From: a virus
DNA: 62,688 bases
Reading direction: 5' to 3' (one strand)
Virus record (IMG/VR): IMGVR_UViG_3300004774_000004
Location: 1 to 62,688 of that record
The translations under genes and the position numbers were made by a program. Position 1 is the first letter of the stretch. Every line of letters begins with the position of its first letter. The notes under the pieces were generated by a model. That model searched no databases. It worked only from the letters and a program-made list of their open reading frames with translations, and was not told the DNA's origin. This document shows, in pieces, positions 8,150 to 16,454 of the stretch.

Positions 8150-8380
8150 ATGAAAAAGAATAACGGAAAAAAGACTTGGAAGAAATCTAAGAGAGATAGG
8201 AAACTAGTAAGGAGACAGGGAACTGTTTTACTTAAGATAGAGATTCCTAAGAATTACGTTGCATATATAAGAGAGTTAAGTCGTAAAACTAATAAGAGTA
8301 TAGATAGTATACTTGATCATATTCTAAGGGGAGGCATGAATACAGCCAAAGAAGTTATAGAGAAAGATCAAGAGAAGTAA
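8150..8380 (+). CDS. small basic protein, ribbon-helix-helix-like
   Basis: A 76-aa protein with a very basic N-terminus (residues 1-27, rich in Lys and Arg). A segment at about 26-62 fits the ribbon-helix-helix pattern: a strand VLLKIEIP, helix YVAYIRELSRKT, turn, helix SIDSILDHILRGG. Such proteins are usually dimeric DNA-binding repressors. The host-type promoter just upstream suggests early expression, so it could act as a regulator of the phage's own or the host's genes. The fold is inferred from the pattern alone. Confidence 0.65.
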   Translation: MKKNNGKKTWKKSKRDRKLVRRQGTVLLKIEIPKNYVAYIRELSRKTNKSIDSILDHILRGGMNTAKEVIEKDQEK

Positions 8381-8405
8381 TATATAGTGTAATAAGGAGA
8401 TTTTA

Positions 8406-8999
8406 ATGCTTTATTTAGTAAACAAAACAAACACAGCTATAAAGTTAGCTTTCGCAACACATGTAGTAGATCTATTACCTTACGGACATTATGAAGTACT
8501 AGATAACTTCTTCCTACCAGAGATACAGCAACTAGTATTAGTATATGATGGTAAGCTTGAGCTTGTAGACGATATAGCAGCCCATATTGAAGAGAAACAA
8601 TCTAAACTTGAAAAAGATATTAAAGATGTCATGGATAAAGCCGTAAACGATCTAACCAGACTACTAACCCTTGTAAGTAACGGAACAGGTATCCCTATAG
8701 ACGTAACTAAAGATAAAATAAGACGCATGTTAAACTCTATAATCTCTCCTATAGTTGATGATGAGAAGAGGATTGAAGAGCTGTATGACTCTATTATTAA
8801 AGAGGTACCTCTTATAAAGTCAGAACCTCTTCAAAAAATATTGATCATAAATAAAATAGCTATCCAGAATATAGTTACGTCTTTTAAGATAACAGATGAA
8901 AAGAAACTAGAGATAATTAAGAAAATAGCGGATTCAGTATCAGTCCAGTATAGCTCCAGAGCAGGATTCAAAAGTATAGCAGAGAAGTTAATAGGGTAG
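8406..8999 (+). CDS. unknown protein (197 aa) before a terminator
   Basis: A 197-aa protein. Residues 1-55 look like beta strands (YLVNKTNTAIKLAF, VVDLLPYGHYEVLD, LVLVYDGKLELV), and the remainder is charged and helical (EEKQSKLEKDIKDVMDK). The short beta domain followed by long helices would suit a virion protein such as a head or neck component, but no family is recognisable. AAGGAG lies upstream, and it is followed by a terminator and a late-promoter motif, so it ends the accessory block. Confidence 0.65.
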   Translation: MLYLVNKTNTAIKLAFATHVVDLLPYGHYEVLDNFFLPEIQQLVLVYDGKLELVDDIAAHIEEKQSKLEKDIKDVMDKAVNDLTRLLTLVSNGTGIPIDVTKDKIRRMLNSIISPIVDDEKRIEELYDSIIKEVPLIKSEPLQKILIINKIAIQNIVTSFKITDEKKLEIIKKIADSVSVQYSSRAGFKSIAEKLIG

Positions 9000-9026
9000 G
9001 ACAAGGATAAAAACTAAATAATATCG

Positions 9027-9057
9027 AGACTGTTCTTAAATAGAGCAGTCTTTTTTT
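9027..9057 (+). terminator. rho-independent terminator
   Basis: 10-bp stem (9027-9036 with 9042-9051, one G-U pair), 5-nt loop, seven Ts. The T-tract runs straight into the next late-promoter motif. Confidence 0.88.
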
Positions 9058-9070
9058 ATATTTTAAGTAT
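9055..9070 (+). promoter_or_regulatory. putative phage late promoter
   Basis: TTTATATTTTAAGTAT, a diverged copy of the motif sharing its first bases with the terminator T-tract; 52 bp before the next gene. Confidence 0.45.
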
Positions 9071-9122
9071 ACGAACTCCCTAGGAGTTATAAGTATAAAT
9101 TTAATATATAGGAGATATATAA

Positions 9123-10001
9123 ATGGTACTTCTCTTCGAGAACGCACTTGAAAACATACTTATCGAAACAGGTCAATTACTAATCCCAGCAGCAGCTTTA
9201 AAACTGGATGATGATAAATTAGAAAAGCTTTTCATAAGGGTGGCTAAGAAGTTACAAAATAAAAGACCTATAAGAGAGAATGCCAACTATGTAGTAACCT
9301 CAGACGGAATACATATAAAAGATGCCCTCTCTGTGTACGCACTACGTTATAAAATATACGATAACTGGGATAGAATTTCCCCGTCTATCAAAAGAAACCT
9401 CTGGTCGTTCGATAGAAATACAAGAGTATTAAGAAGTCTATTCAATTCCCCTTTCGTAGTATCTTATGGAAGAGAATACAAAATGGGACATGTTCCTATA
9501 ACAGACGAGCCTCAATACACTATGGATGATGAAGACGAGATAGATTTCTACATAAAAGCTTCATACAAAAAGGGCAGTTTCAAACTTACAAAAACTCATG
9601 TAGACGGTACTATTCCTCCAACAGAGATGGTGGAGATTTCGAGGTTAGGGAATACGGCAACACTTTCAGGAAGCATGGGAACTGGAACATTAGACTTAAC
9701 TACTAAGAAAGTTTATATATACCTTACAGATCTAGCTGAGGGAAATATAACCCCTACCTATGTGAATAAAAGAATAGCATGCTTAGATTTAGAAGAACAT
9801 GACTTAGCTTTTATAACTTGGTTTACGGCAGATTTCTTAAATTCTCTAGGAAGCCTAAAATATGCTGCAACTTTAGACCCTACTACAGGGATTCCATTTT
9901 CTTTACAGTCTGATACAGTGCTAGAGAGGGCAAGGCAGCTAGAAGATAATTTAACAGAATATTTGAAGAGTAACAGTTTTTGGTGGCAGTGGGGATTTTG
10001 A
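9123..10001 (+). CDS. probable virion structural protein (292 aa)
   Basis: A 292-aa protein with a helical N-terminal half and YRIRDAL-like packing in YALRYKIYDNWDR. A central beta-rich part at about 145-215 (KGSFKLTKTH, TATLSGSMGTGTLDL, KKVYIYLTDL) is followed by a helical C-terminus ending WWQWGF. Position after the capsid gene, a late-promoter motif and AGGAG before the ATG point to a head-tail connector or neck protein. T4 has its neck proteins gp13 and gp14 in the head-to-tail zone, but I cannot match this protein to either. Confidence 0.65.
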   Translation: MVLLFENALENILIETGQLLIPAAALKLDDDKLEKLFIRVAKKLQNKRPIRENANYVVTSDGIHIKDALSVYALRYKIYDNWDRISPSIKRNLWSFDRNTRVLRSLFNSPFVVSYGREYKMGHVPITDEPQYTMDDEDEIDFYIKASYKKGSFKLTKTHVDGTIPPTEMVEISRLGNTATLSGSMGTGTLDLTTKKVYIYLTDLAEGNITPTYVNKRIACLDLEEHDLAFITWFTADFLNSLGSLKYAATLDPTTGIPFSLQSDTVLERARQLEDNLTEYLKSNSFWWQWGF

Positions 10002-10033
10002 CGACTTTTATCGGACATTTATTTTAACATTTC

Positions 10034-10049
10034 TTTATATTATAATTAG
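10034..10049 (+). promoter_or_regulatory. putative phage late promoter
   Basis: Exact TTTATATTATAATTAG, 53 bp before the GIY-YIG gene. This is the one exact copy that directly precedes an endonuclease gene. Confidence 0.6.
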
Positions 10050-10101
10050 ATACACTAGATAATAAATGTAGTATGTGTTAGAGTTATATAAAGGAGAGGA
10101 T

Positions 10102-10851
10102 ATGTTAAATAAAAATAAGGAGTCAGGAATATACAGAATAACCAATCTAATAGATAATAAATACTATGTAGGAAGTTCTTCTAGATTAAGAAAAAGAAAA
10201 CATGAGCACTTTAAGGATTTAGAGAATAACAAACACTGTAACGATTATCTTCAAAATGCTTATAACAAGCATGGGAAAGAAAACTTTAAGTGGGAAGTTA
10301 TTGAACATGTAGCACCTAGTGAAGATGTAAAAGAATTTAAAAAAAGACTCCTTGATAGGGAACAGTATCACATGGACGAAGGTATAACTAAATCTGTATT
10401 GTATAATATACGCCCCACGGCAGAGAGTAGACTAGGTTCTGGAGCAGAACACTTCAAGACTGCATTAGGAGTGCTCCATAGCAAAGAAGATTGGGAACCT
10501 TATTATAACATGTACTTTAACGAGGGGAGCACTTTCAGAAGTCTCGGGAAGATACTAAATGTTTGTCATAAGGCTGTTAAGAAACAATTTGGATACTTCA
10601 ACTTTAAGGTCATTGAGAACGGAGTGTATACCTCTAAGGGTTGGTTGGATAAAAAGGATATTGATGATTGGAAATGGGCACATGACATGTACATTGTAGA
10701 GGGAAAGTCTTTAAACTATCTGCAGACTCATCTAAAGTTGGACAAGACTCACATAAAAGAAATATTTATAGGATTGGGTTTAGTTATAAAGGATAAAGTA
10801 AAGGTTATAGAAGACATGTCTGAATATCTCATCAACAGAAATAGGATTTAA
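10102..10851 (+). CDS. GIY-YIG homing endonuclease
   Basis: A 249-aa protein from ATG 10102 (AAGGAGAGG seven bases upstream; the in-frame ATG 27 bp earlier has no such site). The N-terminal GIY-YIG nuclease has GIYRI at 9-13 and YYVGSS at 21-26, followed by KRKHEHF and the helix that usually carries the catalytic Glu. Two helix-turn-helix-like segments follow near 120-155 and 185-220, suited to DNA recognition. It is a free-standing mobile element, inserted between structural genes. Unlike the other endonucleases it is preceded by a late-promoter motif rather than a host-type promoter. Confidence 0.85.
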   Translation: MLNKNKESGIYRITNLIDNKYYVGSSSRLRKRKHEHFKDLENNKHCNDYLQNAYNKHGKENFKWEVIEHVAPSEDVKEFKKRLLDREQYHMDEGITKSVLYNIRPTAESRLGSGAEHFKTALGVLHSKEDWEPYYNMYFNEGSTFRSLGKILNVCHKAVKKQFGYFNFKVIENGVYTSKGWLDKKDIDDWKWAHDMYIVEGKSLNYLQTHLKLDKTHIKEIFIGLGLVIKDKVKVIEDMSEYLINRNRI

Positions 10852-10855
10852 TTCT

Positions 10856-10871
10856 TTTATATTTTAAATGT
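10856..10871 (+). promoter_or_regulatory. putative phage late promoter
   Basis: TTTATATTTTAAATGT, a diverged motif copy overlapping the end of the GIY-YIG region and preceding the membrane protein gene by 26 bp. Confidence 0.4.
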
Positions 10872-10896
10872 AAGTAGTCCTAGGGAAATTCTAAAA

Positions 10897-11544
10897 GTGA
10901 ACTTAGAGATTATAATATCAGCTATATTTTGTTTAATCTTAGGTATATCTATAACAGGTTATGGATTCTCTAGGGGAATTTCAGATTTTTTACCTAACTT
11001 CATAGCTGGATGGGGACAATTTTTCTTAGAATTGATTATAGGGTACTTTGTAGTGGATAAATTTATGAGTAGGCAAAAGAATAGACAATGGAATAAGGTA
11101 AGGAAGATGCATAATCAACTTCTAAAAGAATATCTAATGAAGATATTGATAAATTTCTGCGTTATATTCAACTACGTTAGTATAAATAAGAACCTATCCT
11201 ATAAAAAAACTAAGAATATTAGTTTAAGTATTGAAGAGTTGATAAAAGAGATTAACTTTCTAGACTTTGATAACGAAAGAGAAGTTACAACAGATAAGTT
11301 TATAAGATATTACGAAGAGATCAAAGAGGATATTAAAGAAATAAGAACTTCTCAGGCTCCTGCAATACTTCAACATTCTAATAATCAAGAACTATGTAAT
11401 AAACTGATAGAATTAGAACTACACTTAACAGAATTTAAAGATAATATAGTTAGATGTAAGCATTACAAAGCTAGTATAGATAATGAAAGAGTTATTAAAA
11501 TATTCGAGACAATAAATATTATATTAGGAGAGTTGGATAAGTGA
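10897..11544 (+). CDS. membrane protein with two N-terminal helices
   Basis: A 215-aa protein starting at GTG 10897; the ribosome site is weak (TAGGGA). Two hydrophobic segments at about 4-23 and 32-54 are followed by a basic stretch (SRQKNRQWNKVRK) and a long soluble helical tail. This suggests a hairpin in the membrane with the tail in the cytoplasm. The stop overlaps the next start by 4 nt, so it is translationally coupled to the metalloprotease-like gene. I recognise no family. An accessory membrane function or superinfection exclusion is possible but unsupported. Confidence 0.6.
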   Translation: MNLEIIISAIFCLILGISITGYGFSRGISDFLPNFIAGWGQFFLELIIGYFVVDKFMSRQKNRQWNKVRKMHNQLLKEYLMKILINFCVIFNYVSINKNLSYKKTKNISLSIEELIKEINFLDFDNEREVTTDKFIRYYEEIKEDIKEIRTSQAPAILQHSNNQELCNKLIELELHLTEFKDNIVRCKHYKASIDNERVIKIFETINIILGELDK

Positions 11545-12596
11545 TTAATAAGATAAAAGAACTATGTTGTCTTGCAATAGATGAAGATTACCATTATAAT
11601 AAAGATGTAAGAAAGTCAGCCCTTGAACTCTGGGAACAAGTTAGAGTAGATGTAATACATAGAAATTTTTATGAAGACTGGAAGCTAAATAATAAATATC
11701 CATGCCTATACCAAGAGTATACTGACGATTTAGGGAATAAAATAAAAGTAGGATTTACCCTAAGGTATATTGGAGGTTCTGACATAGCTGAACATCCTCA
11801 ACAGGCAGCGTTTGATCCAGATAATTCCTTAATAATTATGACTATACCTAATTACAACTTTGATCAAATAACATGGAACAAGGTTAATAGAATTAGACTA
11901 CTCGAAGCTGTTAGAAAGGATTTTAATAGACTAAAAGTATCCACTTTCATACATGAATATACTCATTTTATAGATGAAATAAGTGAGTATACCATTCCAG
12001 ATGCCAAAGGTAAAGAATACGTAAGTCCCCTAGATGGAGAAGAAGTCTCCTACACTGAATATGCAGATCAACCTGTTGAAGTTAGTGCAAGAATACAACA
12101 AACTTTTCATGAGATAGACGATGAATTAGAAAGTATTCTTTATTCAGAAAAACTTAATTATTTTAAAACTTTTGATATCTTTGAAGAATTTGTAAAAGTG
12201 TTCTCACCCAGTTATAGAAAATTCATAAAATATTCGAGTTCTGAGATAAAAAGAAAAATGAATGAGAAATTATATACATATTATGAGAATAGGAAAAGAG
12301 AGATTGAATTAGCTCTTAAAGAAGATTTCATATTAAAAAGGGAAGTTGAGAGAGCTTGTACGTGGAATGAGGGAGGTTTTGAATCGATGATATCTCAAAG
12401 TACAGGTTCGATTAAAACACTTCTGTATAAAACCATGGTAAGAAAGAATCTTGATTACCTACTTTTTGATGAACTCACCAATAAGGTATCTGATATATAT
12501 GATGAGAATAAAGATAGGGTAGTATTAGAACTACTTCATAAAAAATACCCAAAGCTTACTAAGTTAATCGATGAAAGATATGAAGGTACTAAATGA
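11541..12596 (+). CDS. HExxH zinc metallopeptidase-like protein
   Basis: A 351-aa protein, GTG start within the GTGA overlap, GGAG upstream. Residues 134-145 contain HEYTH (H138, E139, H142), the zincin signature. PVEVSARIQ near 179-187 offers Glu180 as a likely third ligand, after an acidic spacer. The C-terminal 150 residues are helical and charged. The motif plus downstream Glu is typical of gluzincin-like peptidases, so catalytic activity is plausible. Substrate is unknown; the membrane protein before it and the small protein after it are tightly coupled neighbours and possible partners or targets. Confidence 0.65.
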   Translation: MINKIKELCCLAIDEDYHYNKDVRKSALELWEQVRVDVIHRNFYEDWKLNNKYPCLYQEYTDDLGNKIKVGFTLRYIGGSDIAEHPQQAAFDPDNSLIIMTIPNYNFDQITWNKVNRIRLLEAVRKDFNRLKVSTFIHEYTHFIDEISEYTIPDAKGKEYVSPLDGEEVSYTEYADQPVEVSARIQQTFHEIDDELESILYSEKLNYFKTFDIFEEFVKVFSPSYRKFIKYSSSEIKRKMNEKLYTYYENRKREIELALKEDFILKREVERACTWNEGGFESMISQSTGSIKTLLYKTMVRKNLDYLLFDELTNKVSDIYDENKDRVVLELLHKKYPKLTKLIDERYEGTK

Positions 12597-13213
12597 TAAA
12601 ACGTATAAATAAACTCTGTAATATACTGAATGAAATATCGGCAGGAGACGTAGGTAATGCACTAGGAAGAGCAGCTGGAACAGGTCTAGCTAAAGTAGCT
12701 GGAAATGTGGTGACAGGTCTAGCGAGAGCATCAGGTCTTCCCATATTAGCGGGAGCTTCGGACATACTAGGAAATACTGTTAATACCGAACTTTCAGATC
12801 ATTTTAATAAGATATTTAAGGGAGAGAATGCCGACTTAAATAGAGTTAATACTAATAATTATTATTTCTATAATGATGTATATGCTAAATATCAAGCGGG
12901 TAGTTATGGGTATGATATAAACCTAAATAAGGACAGGATACCTTCATCAGAGTTGAGTACTATAAAAAGATTTGTATACCCTTCATTTCAAAAATTTGGA
13001 TACGGAGTTAAGTTTGTAGGTAAAAGAACTAAGACAGGATTATTTTATTTTATATTATTTAAAGGAAGCTCAGTTATCCCTTTCAAAGATAGTAAAAGAA
13101 ATCCAATTATTTACGTGTTACCCATGAATGCTTTCAAAGGAATAACAGATGAAGAGAGTTCAGATGCAGCAATAAATATTTTATTAGAATACTATGGATT
13201 GAATGAAGAATAG
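12593..13213 (+). CDS. unknown protein with Gly/Ala-rich N-terminal segment
   Basis: A 206-aa protein coupled to the preceding gene by an ATGA overlap. Residues 18-62 are rich in Gly, Ala and small hydrophobics (GNALGRAAGTGLAKVAG, GLPILAGASDILG), a pattern of tightly packed or membrane-interacting helices. The rest is a basic, aromatic alpha/beta domain (FGYGVKFVGKRTKTGLFYFILF). I do not recognise it. Its tight linkage to an HExxH protein raises the possibility that it is cleaved by, or delivered with, that enzyme. Confidence 0.6.
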   Translation: MIKRINKLCNILNEISAGDVGNALGRAAGTGLAKVAGNVVTGLARASGLPILAGASDILGNTVNTELSDHFNKIFKGENADLNRVNTNNYYFYNDVYAKYQAGSYGYDINLNKDRIPSSELSTIKRFVYPSFQKFGYGVKFVGKRTKTGLFYFILFKGSSVIPFKDSKRNPIIYVLPMNAFKGITDEESSDAAINILLEYYGLNEE

Positions 13214-13227
13214 GGAGAGATATTAGA

Positions 13228-13869
13228 ATGCCAATTGATAAACGCAAGAGTAGATCAGAAATAATTAAGGAACTCATGGACTCGTGGGGAAAAACAGGGA
13301 AAATCGGTTCAAGCTCCCCTGAAACCAAGGAAGAAGCTCTCAAGCAAGCCGAAGCTGTTGCATATTCAAGTAAAAAAGAAATGTATGACTCCTATGGAAA
13401 CTCTAAACCAGTCATTACAGGTAGAAAAGTTCCAACCGTTTCAGCTCCAAGTACACCTAAAGAAGAAACATCTCAACCTATTTGGAAATGTAAGGATTGT
13501 GGTAATATAAATAAGGATACAAATAAAAGAACTTGTGAGAAATGTAGGAGCACTAACATGAAGGATGCAATCAAGACAAATGAATCTAGAATAGTTAAAC
13601 TAAAAGAACTCGTAGAGAGTGCTGTAATAGGTTTTAGTCCTCAGGCAGCCATGCTTATAGATGATATAGGGTCAAGTACTCCCCAGTATATGTTAAGTAA
13701 ATTAAGAAGTGGTTTATCCAAAAGAGGATGTGCCCTTGAAGTAACAAATGAAGATAATGATTCTTATTTTGTAAATATCACTAAGAATCATGATGTCATC
13801 AAAAAAGTTAAACTATCTAAAAGAAAATTATTACAGGGAGATATTTCTTCAGAAGATTTATTAAGATAG
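13228..13869 (+). CDS. zinc-ribbon protein (213 aa)
   Basis: A 213-aa protein with a charged N-terminus, a Pro/Ser/Thr linker (66-84) and a four-Cys zinc ribbon, C88-x2-C91 and C103-x2-C106. A C-terminal domain of about 90 residues follows. AGGGAGAG lies 12 bases upstream of the ATG. It ends the operon that starts with the membrane protein, before a hairpin. The ribbon suggests nucleic-acid or protein binding; no specific family is recognised. Confidence 0.65.
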   Translation: MPIDKRKSRSEIIKELMDSWGKTGKIGSSSPETKEEALKQAEAVAYSSKKEMYDSYGNSKPVITGRKVPTVSAPSTPKEETSQPIWKCKDCGNINKDTNKRTCEKCRSTNMKDAIKTNESRIVKLKELVESAVIGFSPQAAMLIDDIGSSTPQYMLSKLRSGLSKRGCALEVTNEDNDSYFVNITKNHDVIKKVKLSKRKLLQGDISSEDLLR

Positions 13870-13886
13870 AAACTAAATAGACTTTA

Positions 13887-13927
13887 ATAAATCTAAAGAA
13901 TTGAGGTTGACTATTCTTTAGATTTAT
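13887..13927 (+). terminator. hairpin with -35 in its loop
   Basis: Perfect 15-bp stem (13887-13901 with 13913-13927) and an 11-nt loop that fully contains a TTGACT box. There is no real U-tract after the stem, so termination efficiency is doubtful. Confidence 0.6.
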
Positions 13928-13935
13928 GTTATCAT
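13907..13935 (+). promoter_or_regulatory. sigma70-type promoter in hairpin loop
   Basis: TTGACT at 13907-13912 in the loop, 17-bp spacer made of the hairpin 3' arm, extended TGT, TATCAT at 13930-13935. Confidence 0.72.
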
Positions 13936-13965
13936 GAAATAAGCAATGGGAGGGAAAATTTTATA

Positions 13966-14625
13966 ATGGCAAGAATGACCTTAGAACAACTTTGGATTTC
14001 GAGCACTACTCTAGAGGGAGGAGCTTGGAGGAGAAACTACAGCGGTTCTCCAAAAAGACAAGTAAACCAGATAGTCCCTTTCGTAGGAACTAAGACAGTT
14101 TTATTTACAGGATCATTCTGGGGACTAACTGAGAATTCTGTCCACCTTGCGAATATATTATTTATGGATTGTGATATAGTGGAGGAGATCATAGTTCAAC
14201 CTACCATGGCGGTAGCTCCTGTAGCAGTAGAGGGAGTTCCTATAAATAATACACGAGTAGTTCCTCAGGGAACAGCTCTACACGGATCAACTCCAGCTCC
14301 TAAACCCTATGGGGGAGTTTCTAATGCAGAACCTAACTATAGTACAGCTACTCATTTTAAAGTTACATACAACGGGGTCAATTACTGGGTTAGGAAGATA
14401 GACATGAAACGCCAACCTTGTTTAATTCGTTGTAGTTGTAGTGATTATTATTTTTGCTGGTCATACTCTAACTATATCAAGGGCTTACAATTTGGAGGTA
14501 AGTCTAAACCCTACCACAGACTAACTACTACCCGTAAACCCAAAAATCCAAGATTAATATCAGGAGCATGTAAGCATGTTTGTGGATTTTCAGAACTTCT
14601 CCAGACCAGTGGGTATACGTTATGA
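13966..14625 (+). CDS. SWIM-like zinc-binding protein
   Basis: A 219-aa protein. The C-terminal third has C156-x-C158 followed about 44 residues later by C202-x-H204, the spacing style of SWIM zinc-binding domains; C164 and C206 lie nearby. The middle is Pro/Gly-rich and may be flexible, and the N-terminus is rich in aromatic residues. GGGAGGG lies upstream of the ATG. It is driven by the hairpin-loop host-type promoter and overlaps the following endonuclease start by 4 nt. SWIM domains bind DNA or proteins; here the role is unknown. Confidence 0.62.
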   Translation: MARMTLEQLWISSTTLEGGAWRRNYSGSPKRQVNQIVPFVGTKTVLFTGSFWGLTENSVHLANILFMDCDIVEEIIVQPTMAVAPVAVEGVPINNTRVVPQGTALHGSTPAPKPYGGVSNAEPNYSTATHFKVTYNGVNYWVRKIDMKRQPCLIRCSCSDYYFCWSYSNYIKGLQFGGKSKPYHRLTTTRKPKNPRLISGACKHVCGFSELLQTSGYTL

Positions 14626-15752
14626 GTTTTGAGATACAAACTCATCATGGAAAGTTTGTTATGTCGGATAAAACTGCATGGTTAGGTTTCTACAATCAAT
14701 ATGTCAGTTGTGAATATAGAAGCCTAGCCAAGTTATCTAAGTACATAGGGATCAGTATGAAACTTTTAAATAAGATTTTTAAATTTCATAACTTCGTTAA
14801 GATGCCTAAGGGGAATAGAAAACAAATAGTATCGTGTACCATGGGTAATCTGGATAAATCTAACATATCGGACTGGGAATTTATAATATCCAAATATACA
14901 GAAGGCATGTCTATTGAAACTCTCGGAGAGACGTATGGAGTACCTCCTACAACTTTAGCTAGGATATTAAAATCATTTGATATTAAGATAAGAGACACCG
15001 CTGAACGTAATATCCTAGGAGTTAGACATGCAAAAATATCTAATTTAAGAAAATATGGTGTGGAGAGTCTTTCAGGAACTAAAGAAGTTCAGATGAAAGC
15101 TAGAGCTACTCTTTTTAAAAATAAGGGAGTATACCATATAACTGAGTTAGATTCATGGAGGGAGGATAGACGAAGATTAAAAATATCTGAACAGATTAGG
15201 ATAACTAATAAGAAACTAATAGAGCAAGAGTTAAACCTATTATCTGAATATGTAGGAGTTTTTGATAAGGATACCCAAGGAAACTACATAAGATGGCATG
15301 TTTATGAGTTTAATTGTTTAAAATGCTCTAATGTATTTAAAGATAGTTTTGATAATTTTCCAAAATGCCCTAAATGCCGTCCATCTCCTAAATCAAAGCC
15401 AGAATTAGAGATAAGAGATTATATAGAAAAAATGGGAATACTCGTTGAATGTTCCAGAAGGGATTTGATATCAAATCCTATCACAAGAAGGGGTTTAGAA
15501 ATTGATATATACCTTCCAGAACTTAAGTTAGCTTTTGAGTACAATGGGTACATATACCATCTAGAAGAGTCTAAATCTACTATAGATGAGAAAAAGAGAT
15601 GGCGTAACTTTATAAAAAAAGATGGCTATCATGACAATAAAACCGCAATATGCCAGAAAGTTGGGATTAGACTAGTACATCTGTGGGAGAGTAGAAAACA
15701 AGATAATATGGATGAGTTAAAGAGGATAGTGGACAAAGAAATAAGGAGTTAA
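14622..15752 (+). CDS. Vsr-like (EDxHD) homing endonuclease
   Basis: A 376-aa protein from ATG 14622 (ATGA overlap with the previous stop; the upstream TTG 14580 lies within that gene). Two helix-turn-helix-like blocks (15-60, 80-125) and about two KYG-type repeats (136-178) precede a zinc knuckle with C232, C235, C249 and C252. The Vsr/EDxHD nuclease spans about 261-360: EIDIYLP with D295, FEYNGYIYH with H313, GYHDNK with H337 and D338, VHLWESR. The HD pair of the EDxHD signature is intact. Unlike the copies at 5455 and 32090, it lacks the GNAT-like tail. Confidence 0.82.
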   Translation: MSFEIQTHHGKFVMSDKTAWLGFYNQYVSCEYRSLAKLSKYIGISMKLLNKIFKFHNFVKMPKGNRKQIVSCTMGNLDKSNISDWEFIISKYTEGMSIETLGETYGVPPTTLARILKSFDIKIRDTAERNILGVRHAKISNLRKYGVESLSGTKEVQMKARATLFKNKGVYHITELDSWREDRRRLKISEQIRITNKKLIEQELNLLSEYVGVFDKDTQGNYIRWHVYEFNCLKCSNVFKDSFDNFPKCPKCRPSPKSKPELEIRDYIEKMGILVECSRRDLISNPITRRGLEIDIYLPELKLAFEYNGYIYHLEESKSTIDEKKRWRNFIKKDGYHDNKTAICQKVGIRLVHLWESRKQDNMDELKRIVDKEIRS

Positions 15753-15753
15753 T

Positions 15754-15843
15754 ATGGATTCTAGGGGTGATGTATGTCCTGCATGTGGGACTTTAAAAGA
15801 TAAGACATGTACGTGTTGTAAATGTTGTGGGTTTTGCAGTTAA
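15754..15843 (+). CDS. 29-aa cysteine-rich microprotein
   Basis: A 29-codon open frame with AAGGAG placed correctly before ATG 15754. It encodes eight cysteines at residues 8, 11, 19, 21, 22, 24, 25 and 28 (CPAC, then CTCCKCC, then C), more than a quarter of the protein. The pattern resembles a metallothionein-like or zinc-knuckle peptide. It directly follows the endonuclease and precedes three other short genes, one of them also cysteine-rich. Small size makes chance a concern, but the ribosome site and the cysteine pattern argue for a real gene. Confidence 0.6.
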   Translation: MDSRGDVCPACGTLKDKTCTCCKCCGFCS

Positions 15844-15858
15844 TACAGGAATTAGAAT

Positions 15859-16041
15859 ATGTTTGAAAGTATTAAAAAAGAAATAAAAAGAATCATGAAT
15901 AACTTAGATGAGATGCAAATCACTATAGATAGTATGAAAAGACATAGGGAAGAAACCCAGAAAGTTATGTCTATGCGAGTATCTCCAAGATTATATACAA
16001 TTTCCTATGAGGATGGCAAATTAAAACGCACTTTTATTTAA
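15859..16041 (+). CDS. small helical protein (60 aa)
   Basis: A 60-aa protein with a long charged helix at residues 1-38 (ESIKKEIKRIMNNLDEMQITIDSMK), likely coiled coil, and a short C-terminal beta hairpin. ACAGGA lies upstream of ATG 15859. It is part of a run of four short genes. Function unknown. Confidence 0.6.
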   Translation: MFESIKKEIKRIMNNLDEMQITIDSMKRHREETQKVMSMRVSPRLYTISYEDGKLKRTFI

Positions 16042-16044
16042 TAA

Positions 16045-16233
16045 ATGGGGTATGGGTATATGGATTATACAAAAGAACAGATTAAAGATATTATAGGGCA
16101 GACAAATATATGGGTTAAAACACGAGAGGGTATATATACGTTAAAGGAAGCATGGGAGTCCTCTATTAAAGCTCAGAAACAGTTAGATAGAGATTTCGAA
16201 ATAACAGATGACAAGTGGAGGAAGCTAATATGA
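16045..16233 (+). CDS. small unknown protein (62 aa)
   Basis: A 62-aa protein; ATG 16060 with GGGG upstream is an alternative start giving 57 aa. It is helical and charged, with no recognisable motif. It starts 3 bp after the previous stop and its stop overlaps the next start (ATGA), so it is translated as part of a coupled chain. Confidence 0.58.
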   Translation: MGYGYMDYTKEQIKDIIGQTNIWVKTREGIYTLKEAWESSIKAQKQLDRDFEITDDKWRKLI

Positions 16234-16433
16234 GTTCAGAGGGGAGTTTTTGTCCGTCATGTGGAGGTACAGGAGTAGTAGATGACGTATGTCCAGAGTG
16301 TGAGTTTTCTTTTGCAACAGTTTTAAAGTGTCCTTTCTTAGACGATGAGGGGGTATGTAATAAGAAAGAAACTAAGTGCTCCGTTGATAAGGGTATATCC
16401 TTTGAGATATGCGAGATAATGAGAGAATTTTAA
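16230..16433 (+). CDS. small cysteine-rich zinc-finger protein (67 aa)
   Basis: ATG 16230 (GGAGGA upstream) lies in an ATGA overlap and gives 67 aa. Cysteines pair as CPSCGGTG and CPEC in the first 25 residues, a DnaJ-type zinc-finger pattern, and four more cysteines follow (CPF, CNK, CSV, CEI). Eight or more cysteines suggest one or two bound zinc ions. It is the last gene before a terminator. Role unknown; together with the 29-aa peptide it makes a small cysteine-rich cluster. Confidence 0.65.
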   Translation: MSSEGSFCPSCGGTGVVDDVCPECEFSFATVLKCPFLDDEGVCNKKETKCSVDKGISFEICEIMREF

Positions 16434-16454
16434 AAAAACATAACTTTAAGAGAT

